36,214 nucleotides of DNA, from contig CAIYPC010000295.1 of NCBI GenBank assembly GCA_903927975.1, positions 1-36,214 on the forward strand, in the 5' to 3' direction. The notes under the pieces are model-generated. The model did no database searches. It had not been told where the DNA came from and saw only the letters and a program-made list of their open reading frames with translations. Shown piece after piece: positions 9,127 to 16,349 of the stretch (position 1 is the stretch's first letter; every line of letters begins with the position of its first letter). Origin of the DNA: an uncultured Bacteroidota bacterium. GTDB taxonomy: Bacteria > Bacteroidota > Bacteroidia > Chitinophagales > Chitinophagaceae. The translations under genes and the position numbers were made by a program.

Positions 9127-9147
9127 CAGAACTACAAACTTGAAACT
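9127..9147. repeat. ACAAACT word repeat abutting the ATPase stop codon
   Basis: The plus-strand text CAGAACTACAAACTTGAAACT (read here as two halves, CAGAACTACAAA and CTTGAAACT) is a shorter version of the sequence at 10090-10126 and, inverted, at 26305-26351. It ends exactly at the stop codon of the minus-strand ATPase gene. Confidence 0.6.
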
Positions 9148-9935
9148 CACAAATGCCTCAAATAAGTTTCCGGATTATTCAAGAAAGTTTTAGTGATCCT
9201 ATAATGTTCGGTTTCATTATAGTTCATGTTTTGCATCCCGTCTTCTGATATTTCATAAAGTGTCGCGCCGGGAATTCCCATCAGAATAGGAGAGTGTGTG
9301 GAAATAATAAATTGAGTGTTACCATTCTTTAATGTTTCAATGATTAGAAATAATAATGATAATTGTTTCAACGGAGAAAGAGCCGCTTCTGGCTCGTCTA
9401 ACAAATAAATTCCTTTATCTCCAATTCTCGTCTCTAATATTTTCAGATATGCTTCGCCGTGAGAAAATGCTTGCATATTTTCTCCGTATTGTTTTCGCAT
9501 TTGATAGAGATTATAATTCATGCTGTCAGACATTTTTGCGATGATAGAATCATCAACAACACCTTTCAGGTCTCTCAAATCATTTGCAATTTTCCTGTCT
9601 TCATTTTCTACTGAATTGATGAAATCACTAAAATCTTCAGCCCGGAAAAAAAACCCTCTGCTCGTGTCTCGCCCTGATTTTATTTTAAAATAGGGTTTCA
9701 ATATTCTCGCGGCTTCAAATCCCTTATGATTGCTGATAAAGCCACCAATCAAAGGTATATTCAAAGACAGCGCAATACTTTCCAACAAAGTTGATTTGCC
9801 GCAGCCATTATCTCCTATGAAAATAGTTACGCTTTTGCTCACTGCAATTTCTTTTGCAAATAGAACTGCAGGCACGTTAAATGGAAATGGATTTTTCTTT
9901 TCCGTATCGATTGAAAATGATTTTATGAAAGGCAC
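9147..9935 (-). CDS. ABC-type AAA ATPase (stand-alone, OLD/RecF-like nucleotide-binding domain)
   Basis: 262 aa. Walker A GDNGCGKST is at residues 41-49, an ABC-signature-like FSHGEAYLK at 157-165, Walker B YLLDEPE at 177-183, and the switch His in STHSP at 212-216. There is no membrane segment and no attached nuclease domain. Such solitary ATPases are frequent in Bacteroidota and are usually labelled only 'predicted ATPase'. No partner gene is adjacent: the neighbours are a convergent symporter and a divergent methyltransferase. It may be housekeeping or a remnant of a defence pair. Confidence 0.85.
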   Translation of the reverse strand: MPFIKSFSIDTEKKNPFPFNVPAVLFAKEIAVSKSVTIFIGDNGCGKSTLLESIALSLNIPLIGGFISNHKGFEAARILKPYFKIKSGRDTSRGFFFRAEDFSDFINSVENEDRKIANDLRDLKGVVDDSIIAKMSDSMNYNLYQMRKQYGENMQAFSHGEAYLKILETRIGDKGIYLLDEPEAALSPLKQLSLLFLIIETLKNGNTQFIISTHSPILMGIPGATLYEISEDGMQNMNYNETEHYRITKTFLNNPETYLRHL

Positions 9936-10008
9936 AAGAAGGTTTTTTATCTGATGATATAAATGTAAGTGTTGTTAGGTGAATGGTGAATAGTGAGTTA
10001 TGAGTTGC

Positions 10009-10049
10009 GCAAAGAGGTGACAGCTTTTCAAAAGCTGTCACCTCTTTGC
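10009..10049. repeat. Perfect 41-base palindrome (20-bp arms, 1-base centre)
   Basis: Arms 10009-10028 and 10030-10049 are exact reverse complements (GCAAAGAGGTGACAGC... / ...GCTGTCACCTCTTTGC) around C10029. It is preceded by the word series GTGAATGGTGAATAGTGAG at 9979-9997. It lies in the intergenic region between the divergent ATPase and O-methyltransferase genes. No T-run follows, so it is not a standard terminator. Confidence 0.9.
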
Positions 10050-10089
10050 ACGAATAAATCTGCGACTATTGAATCGGAGATGACGAATA

Positions 10090-10126
10090 CAGAACCACAA
10101 ACCATAAACTACAAACTGAAAACTAC
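10090..10126. repeat. Dispersed ACAAACTACAAAC word repeat, copy A
   Basis: This runs from CAGAACCACAAACC to GAAAACTAC. Its reverse complement begins GTAGTTTTC and ends GTGGTTCTG, exactly as the copy at 26305-26351 does, so the two copies are inverted relative to each other. It sits just upstream of the -7 box of the O-methyltransferase gene. Confidence 0.7.
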
Positions 10127-10128
10127 TT

Positions 10129-10136
10129 TATCTTTG
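10129..10136 (+). promoter_or_regulatory. Bacteroidota -7 box TATCTTTG
   Basis: Exact match to TAnnTTTG, 12 bases before the ATG at 10149. A clear -33 TTTG is not visible. If used, it gives a very short leader and excludes the in-frame start at 9993. Confidence 0.5.
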
Positions 10137-10148
10137 CGAAAATTTTTT

Positions 10149-10787
10149 ATGGATATTATTAATTCTTTAGCACAGTCGTATTCGGAAAATTTTTCATCTC
10201 CTGAAAGTGAATTACTTCATGAAATTGCTGTTCACACAAATGCTCATCATGCACACGCAAATATGCTGAGCGGTCACATACAGGGAAGGTTTCTTTCATT
10301 GATCAGCAATTTGTTAAAACCCATGCGCATTTTGGAAATTGGCACTTTTGTTGGCTATAGCGCGTTATGTTTGTCGGAAGGTTTGCAATCCGGCGGAGAA
10401 TTGCATACGCTTGAGTTGCGGGAGGAAGATGCCGCTACCTCCTGGGAAAATTTTAGAAAGGCAAATGCGCTTGATAAGATAATTTTGCACACCGGAAATG
10501 CGTTAGATATAATACCGACTTTAAATCAAACATGGGATTTGGTTTTTATTGACGCGGACAAACCGAATTATTCTAATTATTATAAATTGGTTTTGCCGCA
10601 TGTGAGAAGCGGTGGTTTGATAATGGCGGATAATGTTTTGTTTCATGGCGAGGTGCTGGAAGAAAAGATAAAAGGGAAGAATGCAATCGCCATTCATGAA
10701 TTTAATGAGATGATAAAAAAAGATAATTCTATTGAAAAAATAATGCTCACGCTTCGTGATGGTCTCTTTTTAATCCGAAAAAAATAA
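10149..10787 (+). CDS. Class I SAM-dependent O-methyltransferase (COMT/CCoAOMT type)
   Basis: 212 aa from the ATG at 10149. The SAM-binding motif I ILEIGTFVGY is at residues 61-70. FIDADKPNYSNYY (133-145) and ADNVLFHG (160-167) supply the metal-binding Asp/Asn residues of the caffeoyl-CoA-type family. The enzyme transfers a methyl group to a hydroxyl of an unidentified acceptor. The frame is open back to 9993, but that extension translates a palindrome and a word repeat and lies upstream of the likely promoter, so it is rejected. The next gene starts directly after the stop (TAA then ATG), which indicates translational coupling. Confidence 0.9.
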   Translation: MDIINSLAQSYSENFSSPESELLHEIAVHTNAHHAHANMLSGHIQGRFLSLISNLLKPMRILEIGTFVGYSALCLSEGLQSGGELHTLELREEDAATSWENFRKANALDKIILHTGNALDIIPTLNQTWDLVFIDADKPNYSNYYKLVLPHVRSGGLIMADNVLFHGEVLEEKIKGKNAIAIHEFNEMIKKDNSIEKIMLTLRDGLFLIRKK

Positions 10788-11813
10788 ATGCCTTTGATGA
10801 AAATAAGATCCATAATATTCTTCGTAACTATTTTTCTTGCCAAAATATCAATGGCGCAAAATGCGGTTGATATTGAAAACTATATCAGCACTTATAAAGA
10901 TTTGGCAATCGCTGAGATGCAGCGCAGCGGCGTTCCTTCTGCTATTATTTTGGCACAGGGCATTCATGAAACAGAAGCTGGCACAAGCGAATTGGTAAGA
11001 AAATCAAATAATCATTTTGGTATTAAATGCAAAGCTGGTTGGGCGGGTTCGGTTGTTTATCATGATGATGATGAAAGAGGCGAGTGTTTCCGCGGTTACG
11101 AGAAGCCTGAAGATTCTTACAAAGATCATTCTGATTTTTTGCGCAACAGCCCACGATATGCTTTTCTTTTTAAAATAGATCCGACAGATTATTCTGCGTG
11201 GGCTTATGGTTTGAAAAAAGCAGGATATGCAACCAATAATCGTTATCCTCAAATTCTTATTAAGCTCATTGAAGATTATAATTTAGAGCAATACACGATG
11301 ATTGCAATGGGGAAATTGAAAGCAGAAGATGAAAAACTTGTTGCAAAAGAAGATGATAATATCCCTTCATCTTCATCAACAAAAGCATCTGATATTATAA
11401 AAACAAACAACGATGTTTCCATCAACTTACCACCTCCGCCAAAATATCCTGAAGGTCAATTTGTGATCAATAATACCAATGTGATTTTTGCAAAAGCAGG
11501 CACTTCGTTATTATCAATTGCGGAACAATATAATTTGTCATTGGGCAGACTTGTAGATTTTAATGATTTGAAGATTGAAAATGTTTTAGAAAAGGATCAA
11601 TTGCTTTTTCTACAGCGAAAAAGAAAAGTGAGCGATAATGAATTTCATATTGTGAGAAGGGGCGAAACGCTTTATGATATCTGTCAGGAAGAAGGAATTC
11701 GCTATGAGAGCGTTCTTGAAATGAACCAACTTTCAAACGGCTTGCAGCCTGCCGTGGGAGAAAAAATATATCTTCAATCTAATGCACCTTCTCGACCGAT
11801 GCTCGCAAAATAA
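10788..11813 (+). CDS. Secreted glucosaminidase with two LysM domains
   Basis: 341 aa. A signal peptide (IIFFVTIFLAKISMAQ) precedes a FlgJ/LytG-type glucosaminidase domain at ~30-175, with GIHETEAGTSE placing the likely catalytic Glu at 61, followed by NNHFGIKCKAGW and the YEKPEDSYKDHSDFL stretch. A Ser/Lys-rich linker leads to two LysM peptidoglycan-binding modules (about 232-277 and 287-331; HIVRRGETLYDICQEEG in the second). It cleaves or binds peptidoglycan in the periplasm. It is translationally coupled to the upstream methyltransferase; ATG 10797 is an alternative start. Confidence 0.92.
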   Translation: MPLMKIRSIIFFVTIFLAKISMAQNAVDIENYISTYKDLAIAEMQRSGVPSAIILAQGIHETEAGTSELVRKSNNHFGIKCKAGWAGSVVYHDDDERGECFRGYEKPEDSYKDHSDFLRNSPRYAFLFKIDPTDYSAWAYGLKKAGYATNNRYPQILIKLIEDYNLEQYTMIAMGKLKAEDEKLVAKEDDNIPSSSSTKASDIIKTNNDVSINLPPPPKYPEGQFVINNTNVIFAKAGTSLLSIAEQYNLSLGRLVDFNDLKIENVLEKDQLLFLQRKRKVSDNEFHIVRRGETLYDICQEEGIRYESVLEMNQLSNGLQPAVGEKIYLQSNAPSRPMLAK

Positions 11814-11904
11814 ATTATTATGTTGACTTCTATATTTTCAGTAACCCCGAATTGGTTTAGCTAATCTTTTCAGAAAAACATTTTTTGAAGCAAGTTCAAA
11901 TTGC

Positions 11905-13002
11905 TCATTGTTCAATTGAGTTTACAATTTCAAGCATTCGCTCACGCACAACATGTCCGTTTAAAAAATTGTTGTTCTTCTTTTTTATGGTTGCTGCCTT
12001 TTTGCTAATTTTTATATTGCTTAAATCCTGCTTAATTTTTTCTGCCAACACTTTGCCCATTTTCACCGGAACGGCATTGCCAATCATTTTATAGCCGGCA
12101 ACAACACTATTGTAATAGAACATGAAGCTATCAGGAAAAGTTTGGATTCTTGCACATTCGCGAATTGATAATCTACGGTATAAGCTTTCTTTTCCTTTCA
12201 CGAATTCTCTCACATCTTGCTCAATGAATTTCATCTTCGGAGCTTGTGGATGTATTGGAGCATGTCGGCCTCCGGCTTGAATGGTGAATGAAACTTCATC
12301 CCAAGAACGAACCCTGTTCCTCGACATGAAGATTGAAGAAAACCCGCCAATCATATATTCATGGTTTTTGACAATGCAAGCGTTTCCATTAGTATAGTTC
12401 CCTTCTTTAGCAGGCAAGACATTTTCTTTTAAATCGCCAATTGCTTTTTCGAGTGTGATTTTCTTTTTTAGTGTTGTGGGAACAGGGAATTGAAATTTTA
12501 AGCCTAAATCTTTTCTATAGCCAATAAAAAAAACACGTTTTCTATCTTGAGGAATAGCATAGTCAGACACGTTTAATAATTGAAAGGATAAATCGTAGCC
12601 AATATCTGTAAACATCTGTTTTATATTGGCAAGTGCTTCCTTATGCGCAGGTAGCAGCATGCCAGAGACATTTTCTGCAAGAAAAAATTTAGGCTTTTTA
12701 TCTGCAAGTATTCGCATAAACTCATAAAAGAGTTGGCCTCTTTTATCAGCAATCCCTTTTTTTGATCCGGCTTCTGACCAGCTTTGACAAGGCGGACCGC
12801 CAATAATACCATCGCAATCAGGAACCTCATTTGAAGGGATATCAACAATACTTCGTCTATCCAGCACAGTGTGTTTGTGATTTTTTTCGTAGGTCTCCCA
12901 AATTTCTTTATCGTATTCATTTGCCCATATCACATCAAAGCCGGCATTTTTAAAACCCATATCAAGTCCACCTGCACCAGCAAAAAATGAAACGATTTTC
13001 AT
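11905..13002 (-). CDS. DNA (cytosine-5-)-methyltransferase, M.HaeIII-like, probably GGCC-specific
   Basis: 365 aa with all C5-methylase motifs: I FFAGAGGLDMGF (6-17); IV GGPPCQSWSEAG with catalytic Cys72; VI ENV (110-112); VIII QDRKRVFFIGY (152-162); IX RECARIQTFP (281-290); X GNAVPV (308-313). The target-recognition stretch at ~215-257 (SRNRVRSW...FTIQAGGR...HPQAPKM) closely matches the M.HaeIII sequence as I remember it, so 5'-GGCC is the predicted target. No restriction endonuclease gene is adjacent (neighbours are a LysM glucosaminidase and HPRT), so it appears solitary. GGCC sites are common in the window, so there is no sign of avoidance. The gene end (coding for SIEQ-stop) merges with a CAATTGAACAATGAGC word repeat. 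Confidence 0.93.
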   Translation of the reverse strand: MKIVSFFAGAGGLDMGFKNAGFDVIWANEYDKEIWETYEKNHKHTVLDRRSIVDIPSNEVPDCDGIIGGPPCQSWSEAGSKKGIADKRGQLFYEFMRILADKKPKFFLAENVSGMLLPAHKEALANIKQMFTDIGYDLSFQLLNVSDYAIPQDRKRVFFIGYRKDLGLKFQFPVPTTLKKKITLEKAIGDLKENVLPAKEGNYTNGNACIVKNHEYMIGGFSSIFMSRNRVRSWDEVSFTIQAGGRHAPIHPQAPKMKFIEQDVREFVKGKESLYRRLSIRECARIQTFPDSFMFYYNSVVAGYKMIGNAVPVKMGKVLAEKIKQDLSNIKISKKAATIKKKNNNFLNGHVVRERMLEIVNSIEQ

Positions 13003-13178
13003 GTGCTAATAATTTTAGGACAAAATAATATCAAACATTGATACGGCCAAATTTTTATTGAGTGTAAGTCGATAAGGGAAAACCGTACTGACAAACTATT
13101 ACAGAAGAATAATTTTAATCTGTGAATTCGCTTCAAAAGATTTTATTAGGAATAATTTCGATTTATCAATTTAGAAAA

Positions 13179-13186
13179 TACTTTTG
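13179..13186 (+). promoter_or_regulatory. Bacteroidota -7 box TACTTTTG for hpt
   Basis: Exact TAnnTTTG match, 18 bases before the hpt ATG. The expected -33 region holds only a T-rich ATTTCG. Confidence 0.5.
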
Positions 13187-13204
13187 CCTTGATAAAAAAC
13201 TACT

Positions 13205-13741
13205 ATGTCAACCATCCGCGTTCACGATAAAGAATTTGAGCCATATCTTTCTCAATCAGCCATTGCAAAGCAAATAAAGAGTATAGCAGAACAACTAAAT
13301 CGCGATTACGCAGAGAAAAAGCCCTTATTTGTTGCAATTCTCAATGGTTCTTTTATTTTTGCAGCAGATCTCTTTAAGGAGCTATCAATTGAAGCGGAAA
13401 TTTGCTTTATAAAACTGGCTTCTTATAAGGGAACAAAGTCTTCAGGTCAGGTCATCACAGCAATAGGGCTTGATACCGAAGTGTTCAACAGGCATGTGGT
13501 GATTGTGGAAGATATTGTTGATACCGGCAAAACGCTCAGCGAGTTTTTACCGCAACTTCATCACCAGCAACCGGCGTCTCTCAAAATTGCGGCGCTACTT
13601 CATAAGCCCGATGCAACAGTTTATCCAATCTCTGTCGATTACCTCGGTTTTTCGGTCCCCAATAAATTTTTGCTCGGTTATGGTCTCGACTATAACGGCC
13701 TCGGGCGCAATATCCCTGAAATATACAAGCTCGTAGAGTAA
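13205..13741 (+). CDS. hpt: Hypoxanthine phosphoribosyltransferase
   Basis: 178 aa, normal family length. It transfers the ribose-5-phosphate of PRPP to hypoxanthine or guanine in purine salvage. The PRPP-binding loop VVIVEDIVDTGKTL lies at residues 98-111. The N-terminal part shows LNGSFIFAADL (47-57), and the flexible loop with SYKGTKSSG lies near 73-81. Preceded by a good -7 box, monocistronic by context (118 bp to the next gene). Confidence 0.93.
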   Translation: MSTIRVHDKEFEPYLSQSAIAKQIKSIAEQLNRDYAEKKPLFVAILNGSFIFAADLFKELSIEAEICFIKLASYKGTKSSGQVITAIGLDTEVFNRHVVIVEDIVDTGKTLSEFLPQLHHQQPASLKIAALLHKPDATVYPISVDYLGFSVPNKFLLGYGLDYNGLGRNIPEIYKLVE

Positions 13742-13797
13742 CTGCGCAGCTACATTTGCTCAAGCACTGTCCTGTAAAAAATGAATTAATCGTTGAT

Positions 13798-13805
13798 TAA
13801 TTTTG
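13798..13805 (+). promoter_or_regulatory. Bacteroidota -7 box TAATTTTG for the VWA gene
   Basis: Exact TAnnTTTG match, 54 bases upstream of the ATG at 13860. No clear -33 element. Confidence 0.4.
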
Positions 13806-13859
13806 ATCGCACTCCTCGACTTAATAATTCTATTGAACAAAGTGTAACCACATAATTAA

Positions 13860-15647
13860 ATGACAGATTCAGTAACTTGTAGAAATAAATTTCTTCTGAA
13901 ACAATTTTTACTAATATCATTTTCTTGTTTTATTTTCTCAGCTTCTTTTTCGCAATATTATTTGCGCGGCGAGGTGAAGGATGAAAATAACAACTCGCTT
14001 GCCAACGCTAAAATTTTGCTGCATTCTACAAATTATCTCTACTATCCGGATACATCAGGTGTTTTTGAAATACTCATCAATAATCCTTTTGATACGGTAA
14101 CAATTTCTGCAGATGGGTTCAAACCATTGTCAGCAGCACTCGAAGCCGGACAATATCAATATATAGTGTTGAATCTTTTGTTTACAAAATCGGGAAACAC
14201 GAAGCATTGCGCTTCTCTCACAAAAAATTTTCAGCCTTCAATCCCAAAAGCAAATCCAGATGGAAGTAAGTATCTCAGTTCATTCATGGAAAATTCTTTT
14301 GTTGAGGCATCCAGATTTCCCGAAACAAATTTTGGCATAAACCCTGATAAGATTTCTTACAACAACTTGCAGCGATATATTGATCTTGATGGCACAGTTC
14401 CGCCAGATGCTTTGCGTGTTGAGGAGTTGCTGAACTATTTCAATCTTGATTATAAGGAGCCTCTGCTAGATAGTAATTTCTCTTTTTCTTCATATCTCAC
14501 ACAATGTCCATGGAATGAAAAAAATCAATTGCTTTTTCTTCATGCCAATGCGAAAAAAAATGATTTTGATAAAATACCGCCGACAAATCTTGTTTTTCTG
14601 ATTGATGCTTCCGGTTCAATGGATTTGCCGAACAGATTGCCTTTGGTGAAATCAGCTTTGCGTTTTTTGGTTAATAATCTTCGTGAAAAAGATACCATTT
14701 CAATAGTGAGCTATGGCAAAGCCAATTTGTTGGTGCTTCCACCTACGCCGGGAAGTTTTAAAAAACAAATATTGAAAGCCATCGAGCAAATAAAAGCAGG
14801 GGGTTCACAGCCAGGCGATGTTGCCATAAAAAATGCATATACGCTTGCAGAAAATCAATTCATCAAAGAAGGCAATAATCGAATTGTTCTTTTAACGGAT
14901 GGTGATTTCGAGATGGGGCAAAGCACCAAAGAAGAAACGGAGAAGATGATCATGATGCACAAGCGCTGGGGAATTTATTTATCGTGCATTGGTGTGGGCA
15001 TGGGAAATGAAAAAGATCAAAAACTACAGGTGCTTTCAGAAAGAGGTAACGGTAATCTGGCTTATGTGGATGATGAAAAAAATGCGGAGAAAGCATTGAT
15101 GCGTGAGTTTGCACAGATTGTTTATACGGTTGCGGATAATGTATGGTTCAACATTCAGCTTGACTCAAGTCTGGTGCAGAGTTATCGCTTAGTTGGGTTT
15201 GAAAATAGAGTGGATGCTTTTCGTGATACCATAAATGACATTACAGCAGGAGACGTTGGTTCAGGCAATTCAATTATGGCGATGGTAGAAATAACGCCTA
15301 CCCCAGATTCGGTAAGAAGGTCTTTGATGGGCGCAAGTATCGGAAATATTTCACTTCATTATAAATTACCTGAAGATACTTCAAGCAAATTTTCATCTTA
15401 CGAATTGACTGGAAAAGTTTCTAAATTTTCTTCTTTGCCTGCTCCTTACCGTTTTGCATCATCCATTGCATGGTGCGGCGGCTTGATGAAGAATTCATCT
15501 TTCATAAATCCATCTAGTTGGAGCGATGCGGTTTCGCTTGCTAATAATTCTTATAACAGCAAAGACGTACTTCAAAAAGAATTCATCGCGCTTCTTCAAA
15601 AAGCAAAAAAGATTTATGCGAAAGAAAAGAAGGAGGGTGGGAATTGA
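13860..15647 (+). CDS. YfbK-like VWA-domain protein with N-terminal carboxypeptidase-regulatory-like domain
   Basis: 595 aa exported protein. A hydrophobic signal segment (LLISFSCFIFSASFSQ) is followed by a carboxypeptidase-regulatory-like beta-sandwich (~35-110). Next comes the YfbK N-terminal region with VPPDALRVEELLNYFNLDY near residue 185. The von Willebrand A domain begins at VFLIDASGSM with the MIDAS D-x-S-x-S around residues 249-253 and continues to LLTDGDFEMG. The C-terminal part matches the DUF3520 region usual in this family. The role is unknown; VWA MIDAS sites bind metal and mediate protein contacts at the cell surface. Confidence 0.88.
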   Translation: MTDSVTCRNKFLLKQFLLISFSCFIFSASFSQYYLRGEVKDENNNSLANAKILLHSTNYLYYPDTSGVFEILINNPFDTVTISADGFKPLSAALEAGQYQYIVLNLLFTKSGNTKHCASLTKNFQPSIPKANPDGSKYLSSFMENSFVEASRFPETNFGINPDKISYNNLQRYIDLDGTVPPDALRVEELLNYFNLDYKEPLLDSNFSFSSYLTQCPWNEKNQLLFLHANAKKNDFDKIPPTNLVFLIDASGSMDLPNRLPLVKSALRFLVNNLREKDTISIVSYGKANLLVLPPTPGSFKKQILKAIEQIKAGGSQPGDVAIKNAYTLAENQFIKEGNNRIVLLTDGDFEMGQSTKEETEKMIMMHKRWGIYLSCIGVGMGNEKDQKLQVLSERGNGNLAYVDDEKNAEKALMREFAQIVYTVADNVWFNIQLDSSLVQSYRLVGFENRVDAFRDTINDITAGDVGSGNSIMAMVEITPTPDSVRRSLMGASIGNISLHYKLPEDTSSKFSSYELTGKVSKFSSLPAPYRFASSIAWCGGLMKNSSFINPSSWSDAVSLANNSYNSKDVLQKEFIALLQKAKKIYAKEKKEGGN

Positions 15648-15762
15648 TAATTTCTCAATTAATAATTATTAATTAAGAATTTATAATTTCTTCCACTTCA
15701 TAAACGCTGTTTTGCAATCACTCTCGCAACTATAAAATTGTTCTTCAAAAAATATTGAAAGC

Positions 15763-15793
15763 AAAAAAGCAAGATTATCAATCTTGCTTTTTT
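15763..15793. terminator. Bidirectional terminator hairpin between convergent genes
   Basis: A 14-bp perfect stem, AAAAAAGCAAGATT (15763-15776) and AATCTTGCTTTTTT (15780-15793), has a 3-base loop. It carries U-runs on both strands, so it serves the VWA gene (+) and the lipoprotein gene (-). An AT-rich word series (TTAATAATTATTAATTAAG, 15660-15678) lies between it and the VWA stop. Confidence 0.9.
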
Positions 15794-15818
15794 ATAATAA
15801 ATATTTTCAAATCAAAAT

Positions 15819-16301
15819 CTATTGAACATAAATAGTTTTAGTTGTTTGTCCTGCATCTGCAACGGTTGCCGTATTGCTGCCTTGACTACTTAATGTTAAC
15901 TGAGAAACAAAATTGCCAGTTATTGTAAGCTTGCTATTCGCAACGCTTGTAATTTTTGTCAAAGGAATTATTGCTGTCCATGTATTTGTTCCCGCAATAT
16001 TTTTTGTGTTAAGCACTGTTGAAAGCAATATCGGTGAAGATGAACTTCCAATGGTATAAACAGGTGATCCAGTTGCAGAAGAACTTACGGTAAAATAGGC
16101 ATAAACAGCCAACGTATCATAAATGGATCCTGTGGCAGTTAAATAAACTGTGTCACCAACATTAACTGTATCTTCTGTGTGTTTTAAAGAAGTCACTTTT
16201 AAATTACTTGTAGCAGGCGAAGTATAAGCCGGCAACGTTGTTGTTTTGTTGCAGGCAACAATTGCCAATATAATCGCAAAGAAGAAAATATATTTTTTCA
16301 T
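15819..16301 (-). CDS. Small Thr/Ser-rich lipoprotein, uncharacterised
   Basis: 160 aa. The signal peptide ends in a lipobox (AIVAC, Cys17), so the protein is probably lipidated and membrane-anchored. The mature part is Thr/Ser-rich and beta-rich with no cysteine beyond the lipobox (VNVGDTVYLTATGSIYDTLAVYAYFTV), which suggests an Ig-like fold. It lies 48 bp downstream of the TonB-dependent receptor gene on the same strand and is probably co-transcribed, so it may be a surface partner of that receptor. No family recognised. Confidence 0.75.
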   Translation of the reverse strand: MKKYIFFFAIILAIVACNKTTTLPAYTSPATSNLKVTSLKHTEDTVNVGDTVYLTATGSIYDTLAVYAYFTVSSSATGSPVYTIGSSSSPILLSTVLNTKNIAGTNTWTAIIPLTKITSVANSKLTITGNFVSQLTLSSQGSNTATVADAGQTTKTIYVQ

Positions 16302-16349
16302 AATTATTTTTTTAAGAGTCTATTCAGATAATTAGGTTTTGTTTGCTCA

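Noticed and set aside
9993..10148. N-terminal extension of the O-methyltransferase
   Set aside because: It crosses a 41-base palindrome, a word repeat and a likely promoter; the 212-aa form has normal length.
11885..12094. Plus-strand ORF of 69 codons with hydrophobic residues
   Set aside because: Entirely antisense to the 3' part of the cytosine methylase gene; the AT-rich complement of Lys codons gives a false hydrophobic stretch.
11905..13002. Complete restriction-modification system
   Set aside because: No endonuclease-like ORF on either side; neighbours are a cell-wall hydrolase and HPRT.
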